The notes below the pieces were generated by a model. The model ran no database searches. It saw only the letters and a list, made by a program, of their open reading frames with translations, and was not told the DNA's origin. A stretch of DNA of 64,000 nucleotides from Inonotus obliquus (taxonomy: Eukaryota; Basidiomycota; Agaricomycetes; Hymenochaetales; Hymenochaetaceae), in NCBI GenBank assembly GCA_032164295.1, contig JAJHTX010000013.1, positions 372,001 through 436,000 on the forward strand, in the 5' to 3' direction. The position numbers were made by a program, and so were the translations under genes. This document shows positions 45,316 to 55,587 of this stretch, one piece after another (within the stretch, counting starts at the first letter, position 1; every line of letters begins with the position of its first letter).

Positions 45316-47470
45316 TCATATCTGTCTCCTTCTGAATAGGACGTGAGCCTTAGGATTCGGCATCACGGCAGATGCAAACACGACGTCCTTGGGCCGTCCG
45401 ACACCCTCGGGTAGCTTAACGTCGTACGCCAGCACGATGTAGCTAAACATTGCCTTTAACTCATTTGCCGCAAAGAACCTTCCAGGACTACCAAAGTAAG
45501 TAATCGTAAGTCAAGGACCAAAGAAATATTCCAAAAGTTATCACTTACCAGGCATGGCGACCATGGCCAAATGGAAGAAACTCGTTGCTTGTCGAGACGA
45601 ACTGGTGTTTGGTTCCCTCTTCTGCACTCTCACCCCGCATATCCGCAAATCGCAATGGCCGGAACTCCTTGGCATCCTCGTAATTACTGTCATTGTTGTG
45701 GATGGCAAGTGCATTGCAAGCGATGAAAGTTCCCTTGGGGATGAATGTCCCATCTGAGAGCTTATAGTCGACCATAGCCCTCCGTGTCATGGACACTATA
45801 CGTTCGAAGAGGAATGTTTTTCAGCACTCATGAACATTGCTTTAGAGAAAGAAATTCACGAACATGCTCCGATTCCCGAGAATCTCTGGCTCTCTTTCAG
45901 GAAACTGTCGACTTTGCGCATCTTTTGCATAGCTAGTTTCGACCACCCGTCTGTTTTAATCACCTCTTCGACCTCTTTTCGGAGAGGTGCGATGTATTCG
46001 GGGTGAGCCGCTAGGTGCAATAAAGCATGCGTAAAGCTCTTTAAATGGAAATATACTCAGTGATCATAATGTGGTGTGGGGTAATTACATACCATTGATG
46101 ATGTGTGGATTGCCGCAAAATTTAGGGAGAGCACTCGCTGTGTAAGTGCCAATACGCTGCGTTGTTCGCCTTCTGCCTCATCTATCAGCCATGAGAGCAT
46201 ATCGTTCTGAAGATGGTAAGATAGAAGCCAGGTAGCTTTGCTTAGTTAACGGGGTCTACTGACAGGCTTTCCTGGCCAATCACGTCCATGCTCTTCCTCT
46301 TGACGCAGGCGGTACTCGATGATTGGTGCAAGATGCTTCAATCCCCGGCGTGTAGACGCGGGAACCGATGTCAAGAACTCACCAACCAATCTAAGAAAGT
46401 ACACAAAGTTCAGTTCTATTTCGAATAATGTCGCAATTACTGATCACATACCCTCTCATAAAGTTAGGGAACATATTGATAGTATGAGCGGCCTTGACAA
46501 CGTCGATAGTAAAACGAATGTTCAAGTCAAGGTAGTCTTTGTTCCTACCTGAACATAGGTGAGCTTGCTGCATTCAGAATAAGTCAATTGAAACTCACAA
46601 ACAGGAAGGCCAACAAACACACGATTGCTTGCTCTGCCTACGACCTGCATTACGGTGCCCAGAGCAGGTCGAGAGACCCAGTCTAGTCCGAGTTACATTG
46701 CATCAGAAGTTGTTTCCGCCCAAGGGATATGACTCCTCACCAGAACCACTTGAGTTAATCTCTTCATCAAAGCCAAGGATAATCTCTTCCCTTATCCCAT
46801 CAAACAGCGCAGCGATATTACGCGTGAGCTGTGAACGAACGATGGCAACATGGTACATATTACTGGCCACGAGACGACCGAAGTTAATGTCGATGGCGGT
46901 AGTCTGGCCCAACCAATTCAAATCAGAACCTCAAAGACAAATGAGTTAAGGCTCTTGTGGGTCGACTTACTTCCCTGACTGCGTCCATAAATGATAACTG
47001 GTGATCTGGTGCGCGACGCACTTCATCGATGAGTTCGGGGGTATTCACAATAACGATCCATCTCTTGAACTCAGGGACCTTGAACGTGCGCGCTTTATAC
47101 TGTTTGGGAGGAAGGAATTGTAGCGGCCTAACCTCTGATGGAGCCCTCCTCGTGCTCACCTTTTCGTAGCCTTCCTGTAGCATTGACTTTGCCCCGAAGA
47201 GATACTTTATGACACCATAATACGATGTAAGCCAGCCGGAGGGACCAACCGCTGGGACGTCGATCTATCGATTGAGTGCCTGCCATTAGCTTGTAAGCAA
47301 ACGAAGTGAGTGTAGCGTACATTGCGCTTGCGTGCTTGCAGGTACTGTAGTACAGATAGCCCGAGTACCACTGCGCCGCTAATCAAGTAGCTGGCATTAT
47401 CTCGCACGTCAAACGACGGTGGCAATTCGGCCGGAACGGGTGTTGTGCCATTATTTGTGAACAGGGACAT
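45316..47470 (-). CDS. Microsomal cytochrome P450 (tandem copy 2)
   Basis: ATG 47470 (MSLFTNNGTTPVPAEL), membrane helix SYLISGAVVLGLSVLQYL and the same exon pattern as copy 1, ending FRRRQI at 45316. Shared blocks include IDVPAVGPSGWLTSYYGV, NTPELIDEVRRAPDHQL, AIVRSQLTRNIAALFDGI, GRASNRVFVGLP, FTIDVVKAAHTINMFPNF, FLTSVPASTRRGLKHLAPI, FLKESQR (ExxR) and FGHGRHA|CPGRFFAANELK with the Cys ligand codon again split by an intron. An intron after MFPNFMRG splits a Gly codon in both copies. It is an ER-bound monooxygenase, substrate unknown. The pair arose by tandem duplication. Confidence 0.85.
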
Positions 47471-48210
47471 TGGGGGTGTCTGTGGTTAAGAGGAGAAGGA
47501 GCATCGGGGAGAGTAGCAATGGGTGATCCTCTAATATATATACGGGTCGCTCCAGTATGTATGTTGGTTGGGAAAAATCGTAGTCGAGAATTTCGAATCC
47601 CGGAAAAGTCATGCGAAATAGCAGAAAATTCTCACAGCCGAGTGGAGAATAACTTCCGCCCAAATCTAATCGACCTCCGGTTTGAACATCAGTTACGGCT
47701 TCGGTACTAATCCTTGTGCCAATAAGAGCAGAGAGCAAGTAAAGTGACACAAAATTCAAAGTCCATTACTTAGGGCCACTTGGTGATCTTGGTGGTTCTC
47801 GATAAAAGTATCAACGACAAATGAAATGACAAGCGAGTCACGTGAATGATAAAGGAGATTTCGGGCCGATGACATAAATCTAATCTCGTCATCAGCCCAG
47901 CTTTTGGCTTGCACATTGCCTCTTACTTGTACTGTGAAACGAACCGCTCTCACACAGCTTGCATGGTGGGAGGATAGTGTCTCATTTCAATGACAGTATT
48001 CTGCCGTAGTTGTTCCTTGTGCGCCGCCTTTCGAAACTTCTCTTGAATTGCTTCAGCAAAGAGTTGGGGCGAGCTGAGATATCTCGATGCTGGTACCGAG
48101 AATTGCAGCTAAGGGATCAACCAACTTGACAATGCAAGGTACTCGTCTCGTATGAAGCCCCTGGTACACACTTATAATACAACATTCACCTTTCTTTTGC
48201 GACTTTTTCA
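47471..48210. other. P450 copy 2 upstream region; no gene
   Basis: A TATATATA stretch (47534-47541) about 65 bp upstream of the ATG at 47470 is the likely core promoter. No coding sequence is seen. Confidence 0.45.
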
Positions 48211-48545
48211 GATCGACTACCAAAGCACGATGCTCGATTTTACCAGGCTACTGGTTTTACAGGGACTACTTGCCCAACACTTTCCGTGTTCCGTACTTAT
48301 CGAGTTCTCCTCGAGTCGGATAATCAGTCGAGACAGAATTAAGGAATGGCTTATTCGTGTCCCTGCGACGGATGAGATCATCTCCCATACTTGTTCAACC
48401 GTACGCTCCTCCTCGTCGACAGAGTAGGGACTGTAGCTTCCAGACGGTTAGAGCCGTTGCCGGAAGCTTTGAGTGGTCTCGTGTTCTGTGTCCACCGCCA
48501 GTAGAAGCTGCTGGACTGGGATAGGCTATCCGAGGATCTGCGAAG
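48211..48545 (-). pseudogene. Decayed copy of the aryl-sulfate sulfotransferase gene
   Basis: The plus sequence AGATCGACTACCAAAGC at 48210 and onward follows the 3' end of the intact gene at 50959 (AAGTCGACCACCAAAGCGCG) base for base with many changes, through the regions encoding VDEEERTVEQVWE (intact gene: DEEKHTVEQIWE) and, near 48520-48545, the WILADPLGWP block. Stops and deletions destroy the frame, and the middle is missing. It is a relic of a tandem or dispersed duplication about 2.5 kb from the functional copy. Confidence 0.75.
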
Positions 48546-49549
48546 ATCCTACGCAATCCCTTCCGTTTGCTGTCACCTTCGGGGTAGTGCCAGAACGGCT
48601 ACATGACCAAGCGTGCCCCTGGCTTGACTGTTTTGGTGCATTAGTCACAGGCAAATACACCACACAGTCAAGCACATTCGTGATTCGTGAGAACAGATCT
48701 TCACTGGTCATTCCCGAAAAGTGAGTGGTTCGATCTTTGTATATCAATCTCGACTCTCGTCGATTCCTCGAGAGATTACTTGACTGTTTTATACCCAGTC
48801 CTTCTATTGGGAATTGCAGCTCGTGTCGACGTGCCGAACTAGGCTTTAGACAATCACTCAATCATGAAATGAATGTCAAGTTCAAGCCACTGGACGTCCC
48901 GCAAACATGCAATCCTCAATGACAGTCCAACCTTCCTACAATCCACAACGCGAAACTGGGGCTCTCAAGAACGAGAGTCAAAGGACAAAGTCTAGGGAAA
49001 CAGAGAGATGGCTCTGGAAAAGAATTACGAGGGTGTCACTGGGCTTCCCCGAAATGCGACCACCGGTCGAAAGGACGTTGCATACTCGGAAAGGTACTGA
49101 AGGTAATAGGCAGGGCAAAACGACGCAAAGAAATCCTCTCCAGCCAGTTGATCGTCCGACAAGCCTATGTGGCTTGCAATCCTTAGCGGAGTGTGGCCCC
49201 ATCTGCCTCGCCGTTATGTAAGCCTTGTCTAAAGCCACAGATTCTTGATATTTAAACCAGCCTCGTCTTCCACCGTTCTATCTTTCTTCATCATTGCAAC
49301 TCTCTTCTCGGTGATACCAGACCCGAGACTTACTCTCCTTTTCCCACTTCCCAATTTTCATAGGTAAGCCTTCCAACCTAATAACATCCTGCTATAAGCA
49401 TTCCTCACCGTTGTTCGTGCACAGGCCGCAGCGCGTCCTACCAACTCCACGTCCTTCTTTTGTTCTTCCCAATTCGTACGACCGTTGCTATTCAGGTCCG
49501 TGATTAGCCCTACCCGTATGAAGAAAACGGCTCACATTTAAATAGCAGA
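48546..49549. other. Upstream region of the Gln/Pro-rich orphan, with a leader intron
   Basis: Likely 5' leader with an intron at about 49364-49424 (GTAAGC ... GTGCACAG, 61 bp) before the ATG at 49550. A TTTAAA element lies near 49249. No other gene was supported. Confidence 0.4.
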
Positions 49550-50236
49550 ATGGGATTTCCTAAGTTTTTCAGAAAGCCACGCGTGAGGATTGTGGAGGAT
49601 GGGGAGCCGGTCCATTGGGCGGCGCCCAACCTAAGTTATTTTCCATATAATGGACACCCGGCGCAATCTCTACCGACACAACCTCGACACCTGCAACCGC
49701 AACTGCAACTGCAACGACAGGTACAGGCGCAGCCACGACGACTGCCTCAATACCCACAAGAGCCGCGCTCCTCCCACAGACCACCGCGCTCGCATAACCA
49801 ACCGCCTCGCCAGCTGCAACAAGCCAACACTGTTGGCGAGCTCGTGCCCTACACCAATCATTCTGAAGGGTATGGATTAGTAGTACGTTGGGAGGCACTT
49901 GGCATTCCACCGGAGTGGAGACACATGATGAGGTGCACGTTGTGTCATGGCGACAACATGTGCAGAGAAGTGCCAGGCCAATACCCCTGTGAGCTATACC
50001 TTGCCACGCTCCGTGGACCTTGCACTGGCAATTTCTTTGTGAGCCTGGAGGACGCGGGCTATTTCATACTCATGCCTCTCTTCTATCGCGTGCCTTTCGA
50101 CACCTTCTCTGATAGGTACGATTATATCAAGTTCATGCATAAGTTATGGGCAATGGAGGTAGCAAAAATGAGAGCAGCGGCTGATGCTAGAAGGTATATC
50201 GGTGGTGATCAAAGACGTGTTGTATGGAATAATTAG
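49550..50236 (+). CDS. Hypothetical protein, Gln/Pro-rich then Cys-containing
   Basis: A single 228-codon frame from MGFPKFFRKPRVRIVEDG. Residues 45-95 are Gln/Pro/Arg-rich (QLQLQRQVQAQPRRLPQ) and probably disordered. From residue 105 it is compact, with RWEALGIPPEWRHMMRCTLC, further Cys (DNMCREVPGQYPCELYL, GPC) and aromatic stretches (GYFILMPLFYRVPFDTF, YDYIKFMHKLWAM). Six Cys in about 30 residues could bind metal, but no known zinc-finger spacing is recognised. A spliced leader and AATAAA-like signal (50261) support expression. No family is recognised. Confidence 0.5.
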   Translation: MGFPKFFRKPRVRIVEDGEPVHWAAPNLSYFPYNGHPAQSLPTQPRHLQPQLQLQRQVQAQPRRLPQYPQEPRSSHRPPRSHNQPPRQLQQANTVGELVPYTNHSEGYGLVVRWEALGIPPEWRHMMRCTLCHGDNMCREVPGQYPCELYLATLRGPCTGNFFVSLEDAGYFILMPLFYRVPFDTFSDRYDYIKFMHKLWAMEVAKMRAAADARRYIGGDQRRVVWNN

Positions 50237-50958
50237 CTGGTTCTAGTATTCATGGTCAATAAACACATTCTGTCCAAGTCCTTTTCTTCATGACCCACCT
50301 TGTTGCAAAGCTGAAGTGTTCGTTCGACGTACCGTATCCTGTGAGATGTGAAGAGTCCGACGAAAGAGCCCTACATGGGTGACATCAGCAGATACTTATA
50401 TGCTGATGCGAGAGACCTCTTTGTTACGCTACTGAATTGTCTAAGTTCCCGAATGGCTCAACTCCCCTATTGTTGTACAGAAATGGGCATGATGATGGAC
50501 TGGACTGTTTACGTTCTTTATGTAAAAGTGCATTTCCCAAAATGGAGTGTGTCATAAGCCGGCCCTAAATATATGTAATATTTTTTCCATCCTCCATCTC
50601 CATCATCTCCTGCTGTGCCCTTCCTCTGCTGGTCCTTTGAGAACACCAATACGAAGCTGTTTGAATGGCGCTCGAACGCAACTGCATCATGCTATGTATG
50701 CATGTACCCCTCCTTTCCAAATGTCTCAAAAAATCACTAAATTCATCATCCCCTCAATGCAAATTATATCAACTCTTTCAAATCGAATTATGCGCCAAAC
50801 TGCGGATTTGGCATTCTAGAGTGAACTAGCGTGTGGGGAGGTGACGTTGTACTGATTATAACTAAGGAACCCGCCGACTCTACAAGGCAAGGTATTTTTT
50901 CGTCTCTCATGAAGTACTTGTACATGATTCTAATGACACTAAGCTATTTTAACATTTT
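50237..50958. other. Intergenic between convergent genes; no gene seen
   Basis: 3' flanks of the orphan (ATAAAC near 50262) and of the sulfotransferase. No supported frame. Confidence 0.5.
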
Positions 50959-52683
50959 CTAGAACGCATTGTCCAAGTCGACCACCAAAGCGCGATATCC
51001 AACATTACCAGGTTGCTGGCTATACAAACGATACTCAGCCAACACTTCCTGCGTTCCGTACTTTATCTCGCTGAGCACAGGACGCACGAGTTTCTCGCGA
51101 GTCAGATAAGCAACCGAGGCGGAATAGACGAATTGCGTATTCGTGTCTTCGCGGTATTCAATGACGGATGTGACTGGACTATACCATTCATCTCCACGAT
51201 CTTTACCAAATTCCCATATTTGCTCTACTGTATGCTTCTCTTCGTCGATACGGTACTCGACTGCGCGACTGTAGTTTCCTTCGAGTTTTGTCGGAGTGAA
51301 ATGGCGGCCCCAGCCATTGTCGAAAACGGTGAGTGTGCCGCGGCTGGTGAGCCATGCTGTGTGTTGCGTCCATGACCAGTCGAAATTGTTGGGATAAGTT
51401 CCATCCTCGAGTCGCGCGAGTTGATTGCCTTGGGCGTCGACGGGAGTGAGGACTTTGTCTGCGAGTCTCGTCGGCCATCCGAGGGGGTCTGCGAGGATCC
51501 ATCGTACTTGCTTGTCTCGCCCAATCTTAACCACACCCTGATGTCGGGACGAAATGATGATACTATCGTCTTTGGGATCGTAGGCTATCGAGTTGACGTG
51601 TGCCCAATTGCGTCCTAATCCAACACCGGGATAATCACCGAATGGTAAAGAAGTCCCTTCCAGCTTCTCGTTCTTTTCCAAGCTGTCAGTTTTCTGTACG
51701 CCTTCGGGTAGCAGAACGCATACACGACCCAGAGTATGCAGTAGGTTATCGCGGTACGGATCGAGGATAATTCCGAGATCCCAAAAGTCAAGTACTCCTC
51801 CATCTGCGTTGATCTCGATGATATGATCGCGTACAGTACGCGTCTGCGTCCCGTCCGTCCTCCGATAATCACTCGCTCCAACACGAAGGACGTATGTTCC
51901 CTTCGCTGTTTCTCGAATCTCGTGGGAGAAGTCTGCGAATTTGGCGGGAAGGGTACGTGCCCAGATGATTCGTCCTAGGAGATCGATCTTGTAATAACGT
52001 TGTCCTTGACCGAATATGATCTTCCCGTCGCGAGTCTGTTGGAAACCCATGGTCGCGCCGGTGCCGTCCTTTGTGGTGGAGTCGTGGATTTGTTCTATGT
52101 CTAGGTACCACCTGACTTCGCCTTGACTATCCGAAATCCAGTTTATACCCGCAGTATCCCATTCGAGTGCACCACCTTGGGGGGAATTCCATTTCAACTG
52201 ACGAGTAACGCCCGGAATACGGGTGAGATGGTTGAAGAGATATAAACGCTTCTTTAATTGCAAATCAACTTTCACAGGCTCGACTCGCGGAATCGAGCTC
52301 CCAGTCTGATTTGGGACGACAGGTAATCTGACTGGAGGCGCGTAAATCGTATAACGCTCACGAATCCTCTCTCCTTTCAGAGTATACGCCACTTCGACTT
52401 TATTCGTGTAGTCAGGATATAAGCCGAATATAGGAATTCCACCGTGCGTCCAGAGTGAGGAATTGGAAACTGGGTAATCGATGTTTACTCCGGATGGGTC
52501 CTTGCCTGAGACTCGTACGCGTGCATCGGTTAGGGTTTGACCGCCATCACGGATGATAGCTGTGAGAGGGGCGAGACGATATGGATTGATGATGATGTCC
52601 CCGAGTCGAGTGACGGTTGTGTCGGGAATTTCTGCTGTGATACACGCTCCTTCAGGGAGTGCAGGATCAGCCTCTTTGCTCAT
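50959..52683 (-). CDS. Aryl-sulfate sulfotransferase, bacterial AssT type, intronless
   Basis: 574 codons from ATG 52683 (MSKEADPALPEGACIT). N-terminal beta domain with THGGIPIFGLYPDY, then a six-bladed propeller with WYLDIEQIHD, TMGFQQTRDGKIIFGQGQ and three His-bearing signatures that match the catalytic pocket of AssT: FADFSHEIRET (about 262), GRNWAHVNSIAYDP (about 366, followed by DSIIISSRHQ) and DWSWTQHTAWL (about 436). The known enzyme moves sulfate from one aryl sulfate to another phenol through sulfohistidine, without PAPS. Bacterial forms are periplasmic; this one has no signal peptide. No introns in 1.7 kb, unlike every long neighbour except MED8, which fits transfer from bacteria. 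Confidence 0.85.
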   Translation of the reverse strand: MSKEADPALPEGACITAEIPDTTVTRLGDIIINPYRLAPLTAIIRDGGQTLTDARVRVSGKDPSGVNIDYPVSNSSLWTHGGIPIFGLYPDYTNKVEVAYTLKGERIRERYTIYAPPVRLPVVPNQTGSSIPRVEPVKVDLQLKKRLYLFNHLTRIPGVTRQLKWNSPQGGALEWDTAGINWISDSQGEVRWYLDIEQIHDSTTKDGTGATMGFQQTRDGKIIFGQGQRYYKIDLLGRIIWARTLPAKFADFSHEIRETAKGTYVLRVGASDYRRTDGTQTRTVRDHIIEINADGGVLDFWDLGIILDPYRDNLLHTLGRVCVLLPEGVQKTDSLEKNEKLEGTSLPFGDYPGVGLGRNWAHVNSIAYDPKDDSIIISSRHQGVVKIGRDKQVRWILADPLGWPTRLADKVLTPVDAQGNQLARLEDGTYPNNFDWSWTQHTAWLTSRGTLTVFDNGWGRHFTPTKLEGNYSRAVEYRIDEEKHTVEQIWEFGKDRGDEWYSPVTSVIEYREDTNTQFVYSASVAYLTREKLVRPVLSEIKYGTQEVLAEYRLYSQQPGNVGYRALVVDLDNAF

Positions 52684-53044
52684 ATTATCTGGTTGATCAA
52701 GATGGGTGATTTTTCTCTACTATCCTTAGGGATGACCTCGGAGTTTATAGGTTCTTATCCCACTTCCAAGTGTGTGTGTATACTTCCAAATGATAGGTTT
52801 GCAATGATTGCGAATGCGAAGTTGAATATTGCGTGATAACGGTGACATTTATGCATATCCCTCTTTTCGGCCGCCTTCGTCTTCATGCATGAAGCCCGTG
52901 TTATCTAATCTATTATGCGCTGTGTTTATTGGGATACGCTCATGTGATCGAGTGGTGTCGCGTGACGTCATATTATTATTATTACTCCACCTCTGTCGAA
53001 TCAACTACCACCTTCAACAACATAACACCTCATTCAATAATACA
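52684..53044. other. Divergent promoter region of sulfotransferase and the 71-aa gene
   Basis: No gene is supported here. A frame with upstream codons before 53045 is open but its content is not protein-like. TTATTATTATTAC repeat at 52970-52984. Confidence 0.4.
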
Positions 53045-53260
53045 ATGGCAAACCCCACCTCCTCTTCCACCTCCTCGTCCAACAAAAACGCAGACTTCTC
53101 CTCATCAACAGGCATAGGCGGTGGAGATCCCAATAGAGATTACAACCCTACTTCAACCGATCGTGATAATCACCCTACAGGAAGTGAGGATGTGAAAGAT
53201 TTGAGTAGTGGGGATTTGTATGGGAGTGGGGGTGGGTATTTACCAAAGGGTGGTGAGTAG
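53045..53260 (+). CDS. Small hydrophilic orphan protein, 71 aa
   Basis: From ATG 53045 (ACAATGG context) the frame reads MANPTSSSTSSSNKNADF..., is rich in Ser, Thr, Gly, Asn and Asp, and ends GDLYGSGGGYLPKGGE. It has no Cys, membrane segment or signal peptide, so it is likely disordered and intracellular. The sharp stop after the Gly-rich end and the good start context argue for a real gene; low complexity argues for caution. No family is recognised. Confidence 0.45.
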   Translation: MANPTSSSTSSSNKNADFSSSTGIGGGDPNRDYNPTSTDRDNHPTGSEDVKDLSSGDLYGSGGGYLPKGGE

Positions 53261-54027
53261 ATTAGAAGGGAGAAGAGAGGGAGAGGGAGGGGGAGGGAGG
53301 GGGAAGGAGGAGGTGAATGGTTGATGGTGTGCGTTCCTCGTTGTCCATTGTAAGTGGTCAGTGTTCGACTGCTGACTTTGGACTTTGGAACCAATCTACT
53401 TTGTAAGGCCAGAGTTTGAGAGGGAGAGGGAGATGCCGGTTGATGACACGACTATATGCGCGACTCGGACTCGGAACGTTCTTCGTGATTGCATCCTTGT
53501 TTTTGACCTAGACGGTAGACCTTCTCGTCATCCTGTCATGTAACTCCTAAAGTCCTCAGAAACTCCCTTCGCAGTCGTGCATCGTGCATCGTGAATCTTG
53601 ATCGTACAGTACTTCGTGATCGTACTTCATCTAGTACTCTCTTACTCCCATCGGTAGTTCGGATAATTATGTGAATGTATTCTGTTCTGCAATAGTAGGC
53701 TCTCGCGCGGGCGGGGAGAGGAGGAGAGGGTTGGATCAATGAAATATCAACATATATGGTTATGGAAATGATGGAATGGAACGGAAAGGTATATGGAACT
53801 GAACATCGGTACCGTGCCAGGGTCAGTACTAGGTTGTAGCTTAACCACGAAGATGGAAATAGAGATGCATATGAACGTTGTCAGTCACGGTGTATTGTAT
53901 ATCGTATTAGCATTTCCGATTCCTTCTCGAGTGACTACTATGTACTGCCAGTGTGTACTATGTGTTCGGCACTCGGTACTCAATCCTCACTGACTCAATC
54001 CTCACCGACTCAATCCCCCACTGCAAC

Positions 54028-54080
54028 TCATTCATTCATTCACTCATTCATTCATTCACTCATTCATTCATTCACTCGCT
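54028..54080 (+). repeat. Tandem repeat, 16-bp unit ATTCATTCATTCACTC
   Basis: About three copies in a row. Confidence 0.85.
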
Positions 54081-54233
54081 CAAATCACTGGGCACTTCGA
54101 AACTCAAAACTCGAACTCGAAAAAGCCTGAGGTATTTCGAGAAGGAAAAAATCCGTCGTTCGTTTTATCATTTTGCCCTTGTTCTTTGTTTGTTTGCTTG
54201 TTATTTCTTTTTGGTTGTTTGTTGCAAATGGAC

Positions 54234-54271
54234 GAGTCGGAGTCAGAGTCAGAGTCAGAGTCAGAGTCACT
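54234..54271 (+). repeat. Tandem repeat (GAGTCA)n
   Basis: About six copies. Confidence 0.85.
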
Positions 54272-54600
54272 CGTACTTCCTCCGTCTGCCCATCTAGGAC
54301 ATTGATAGATGTAGGGACAGAGTGACAGAGTGAGAGGGACATTGATAGAATAGAGGCAGGGATAGGGATAGATACACAAGACTCGCAGACTCGCAGACTC
54401 CGAGTCGGAGATTTCAGATTTCAGATTTCAGAGGTACTTCATTTCGAATCAAAAAGGGATTGAAAGAGGCCCGGGAAAACTTGAACGATGTTCGAGTAAT
54501 ACGATGGACTAGCACTGGCTTTGGCATTGGGCACTGGGCATTGGGCACTGGGCGGTCAATGCTAGGAATCGAGGAATCAAGGAATCGAAGAGTCAAGGAG

Positions 54601-54740
54601 TCAAGAAATCAAGAAGAGGGGAGAAAAACAGAAAAAAACAGAGAAAAACAGAAAAACAGAAAGAAAAAAAAAGCAGAAAAAGAAAAAAGAAAAAGAAAAA
54701 AGGAAAAGAAAGACTCTCGAAAAAAAAAATTTAAAGGAGC
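54601..54740 (+). repeat. Purine-rich (GAAAAA) tract
   Basis: 140 bp almost free of T, with AGAAAAACAG units. Confidence 0.85.
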
Positions 54741-54846
54741 GGAATTCGAACCCTCTCCCCCCTCTTTCATTTGCCGGATGACGGGGGGTTCTTCGGTTCT
54801 GGATTCTGGATTCTGATTTCATTCGACTCGGATTCGGGAACAGGGA

Positions 54847-54877
<31 letters not shown>

Positions 54878-55587
54878 AAAAAGCGGGATTTCGGCTCTTT
54901 GAGGAGACGAGGACTTGATGAATTGTGGGAGGTGCCAGTGATTATGACGACGGCGATACTGGTTGAGGCTTGGGACTTGAGATTGGGAGTAGGACGACAA
55001 GCCTGAGGACGACAAGGACACAAGGGCACAAGGACGAAGAGATCGGAAGTCGGAGTCCAGAGGAGGGTAGATTACGCCGTGTTCACCGGTCAGGAGACTC
55101 GGGCAGGAGACGGGAGACCTACGGGGCAGGGGACAGCGCGACAAAAGACAAAAGACAAAGGAATAACGATGTTGGACGTTGAAAGCTGAAAGTTGAAAGT
55201 AATCCATTGTCATAAAAAAAAAAGAAAGAGTCCAATCAAGTAATGATTAACGTATGTATGTATATCCACAACACAACACAATAAACCCACGGATCCGTAA
55301 TAGCTAGAGTAAAATAGCTAGAGTAATAAAGGGATTTGCGGAACGCAATTACGAGAATAACAAGACGGTTGATTCTTGGAACTTGAAGGGGGAGGTTCTC
55401 GATGTTCGATGTTCGACTACACGTTAAAAGAAGAAGAAAAACCGTTATACCGTAGAGATTATATCACTCGTAGGTAATCTGAAAAGTCCATCCAAAGGAA
55501 GGATAACAAAACGAATAAAATCCATCAAGCCGGTTGCGAAACGAAAAACGCAAAACGCTCGGATCCAAGATTCAGAGAAGCGTTTTT

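Larger units (their letters stand above)
53261..55587. other. Low-complexity intergenic region, 2.3 kb
   Basis: No gene is supported. It is a series of simple repeats: GGGAGA tract (53270-53315), 16-bp ATTCATTCATTCACTC units (54028-54080), GAGTCA units (54234-54271), a G/A tract (54601-54740) and GAAAGA units (54840-54890). Confidence 0.6.

Noticed and set aside
48907..49221. 104-codon plus frame between the sulfotransferase relic and the orphan
   Set aside because: Arg/Thr-rich composition without motifs; an equally long frame exists on the other strand.
54028..54271. CRISPR-like or origin-like repeat arrays
   Set aside because: These are plain microsatellites without spacers; the genome is fungal.
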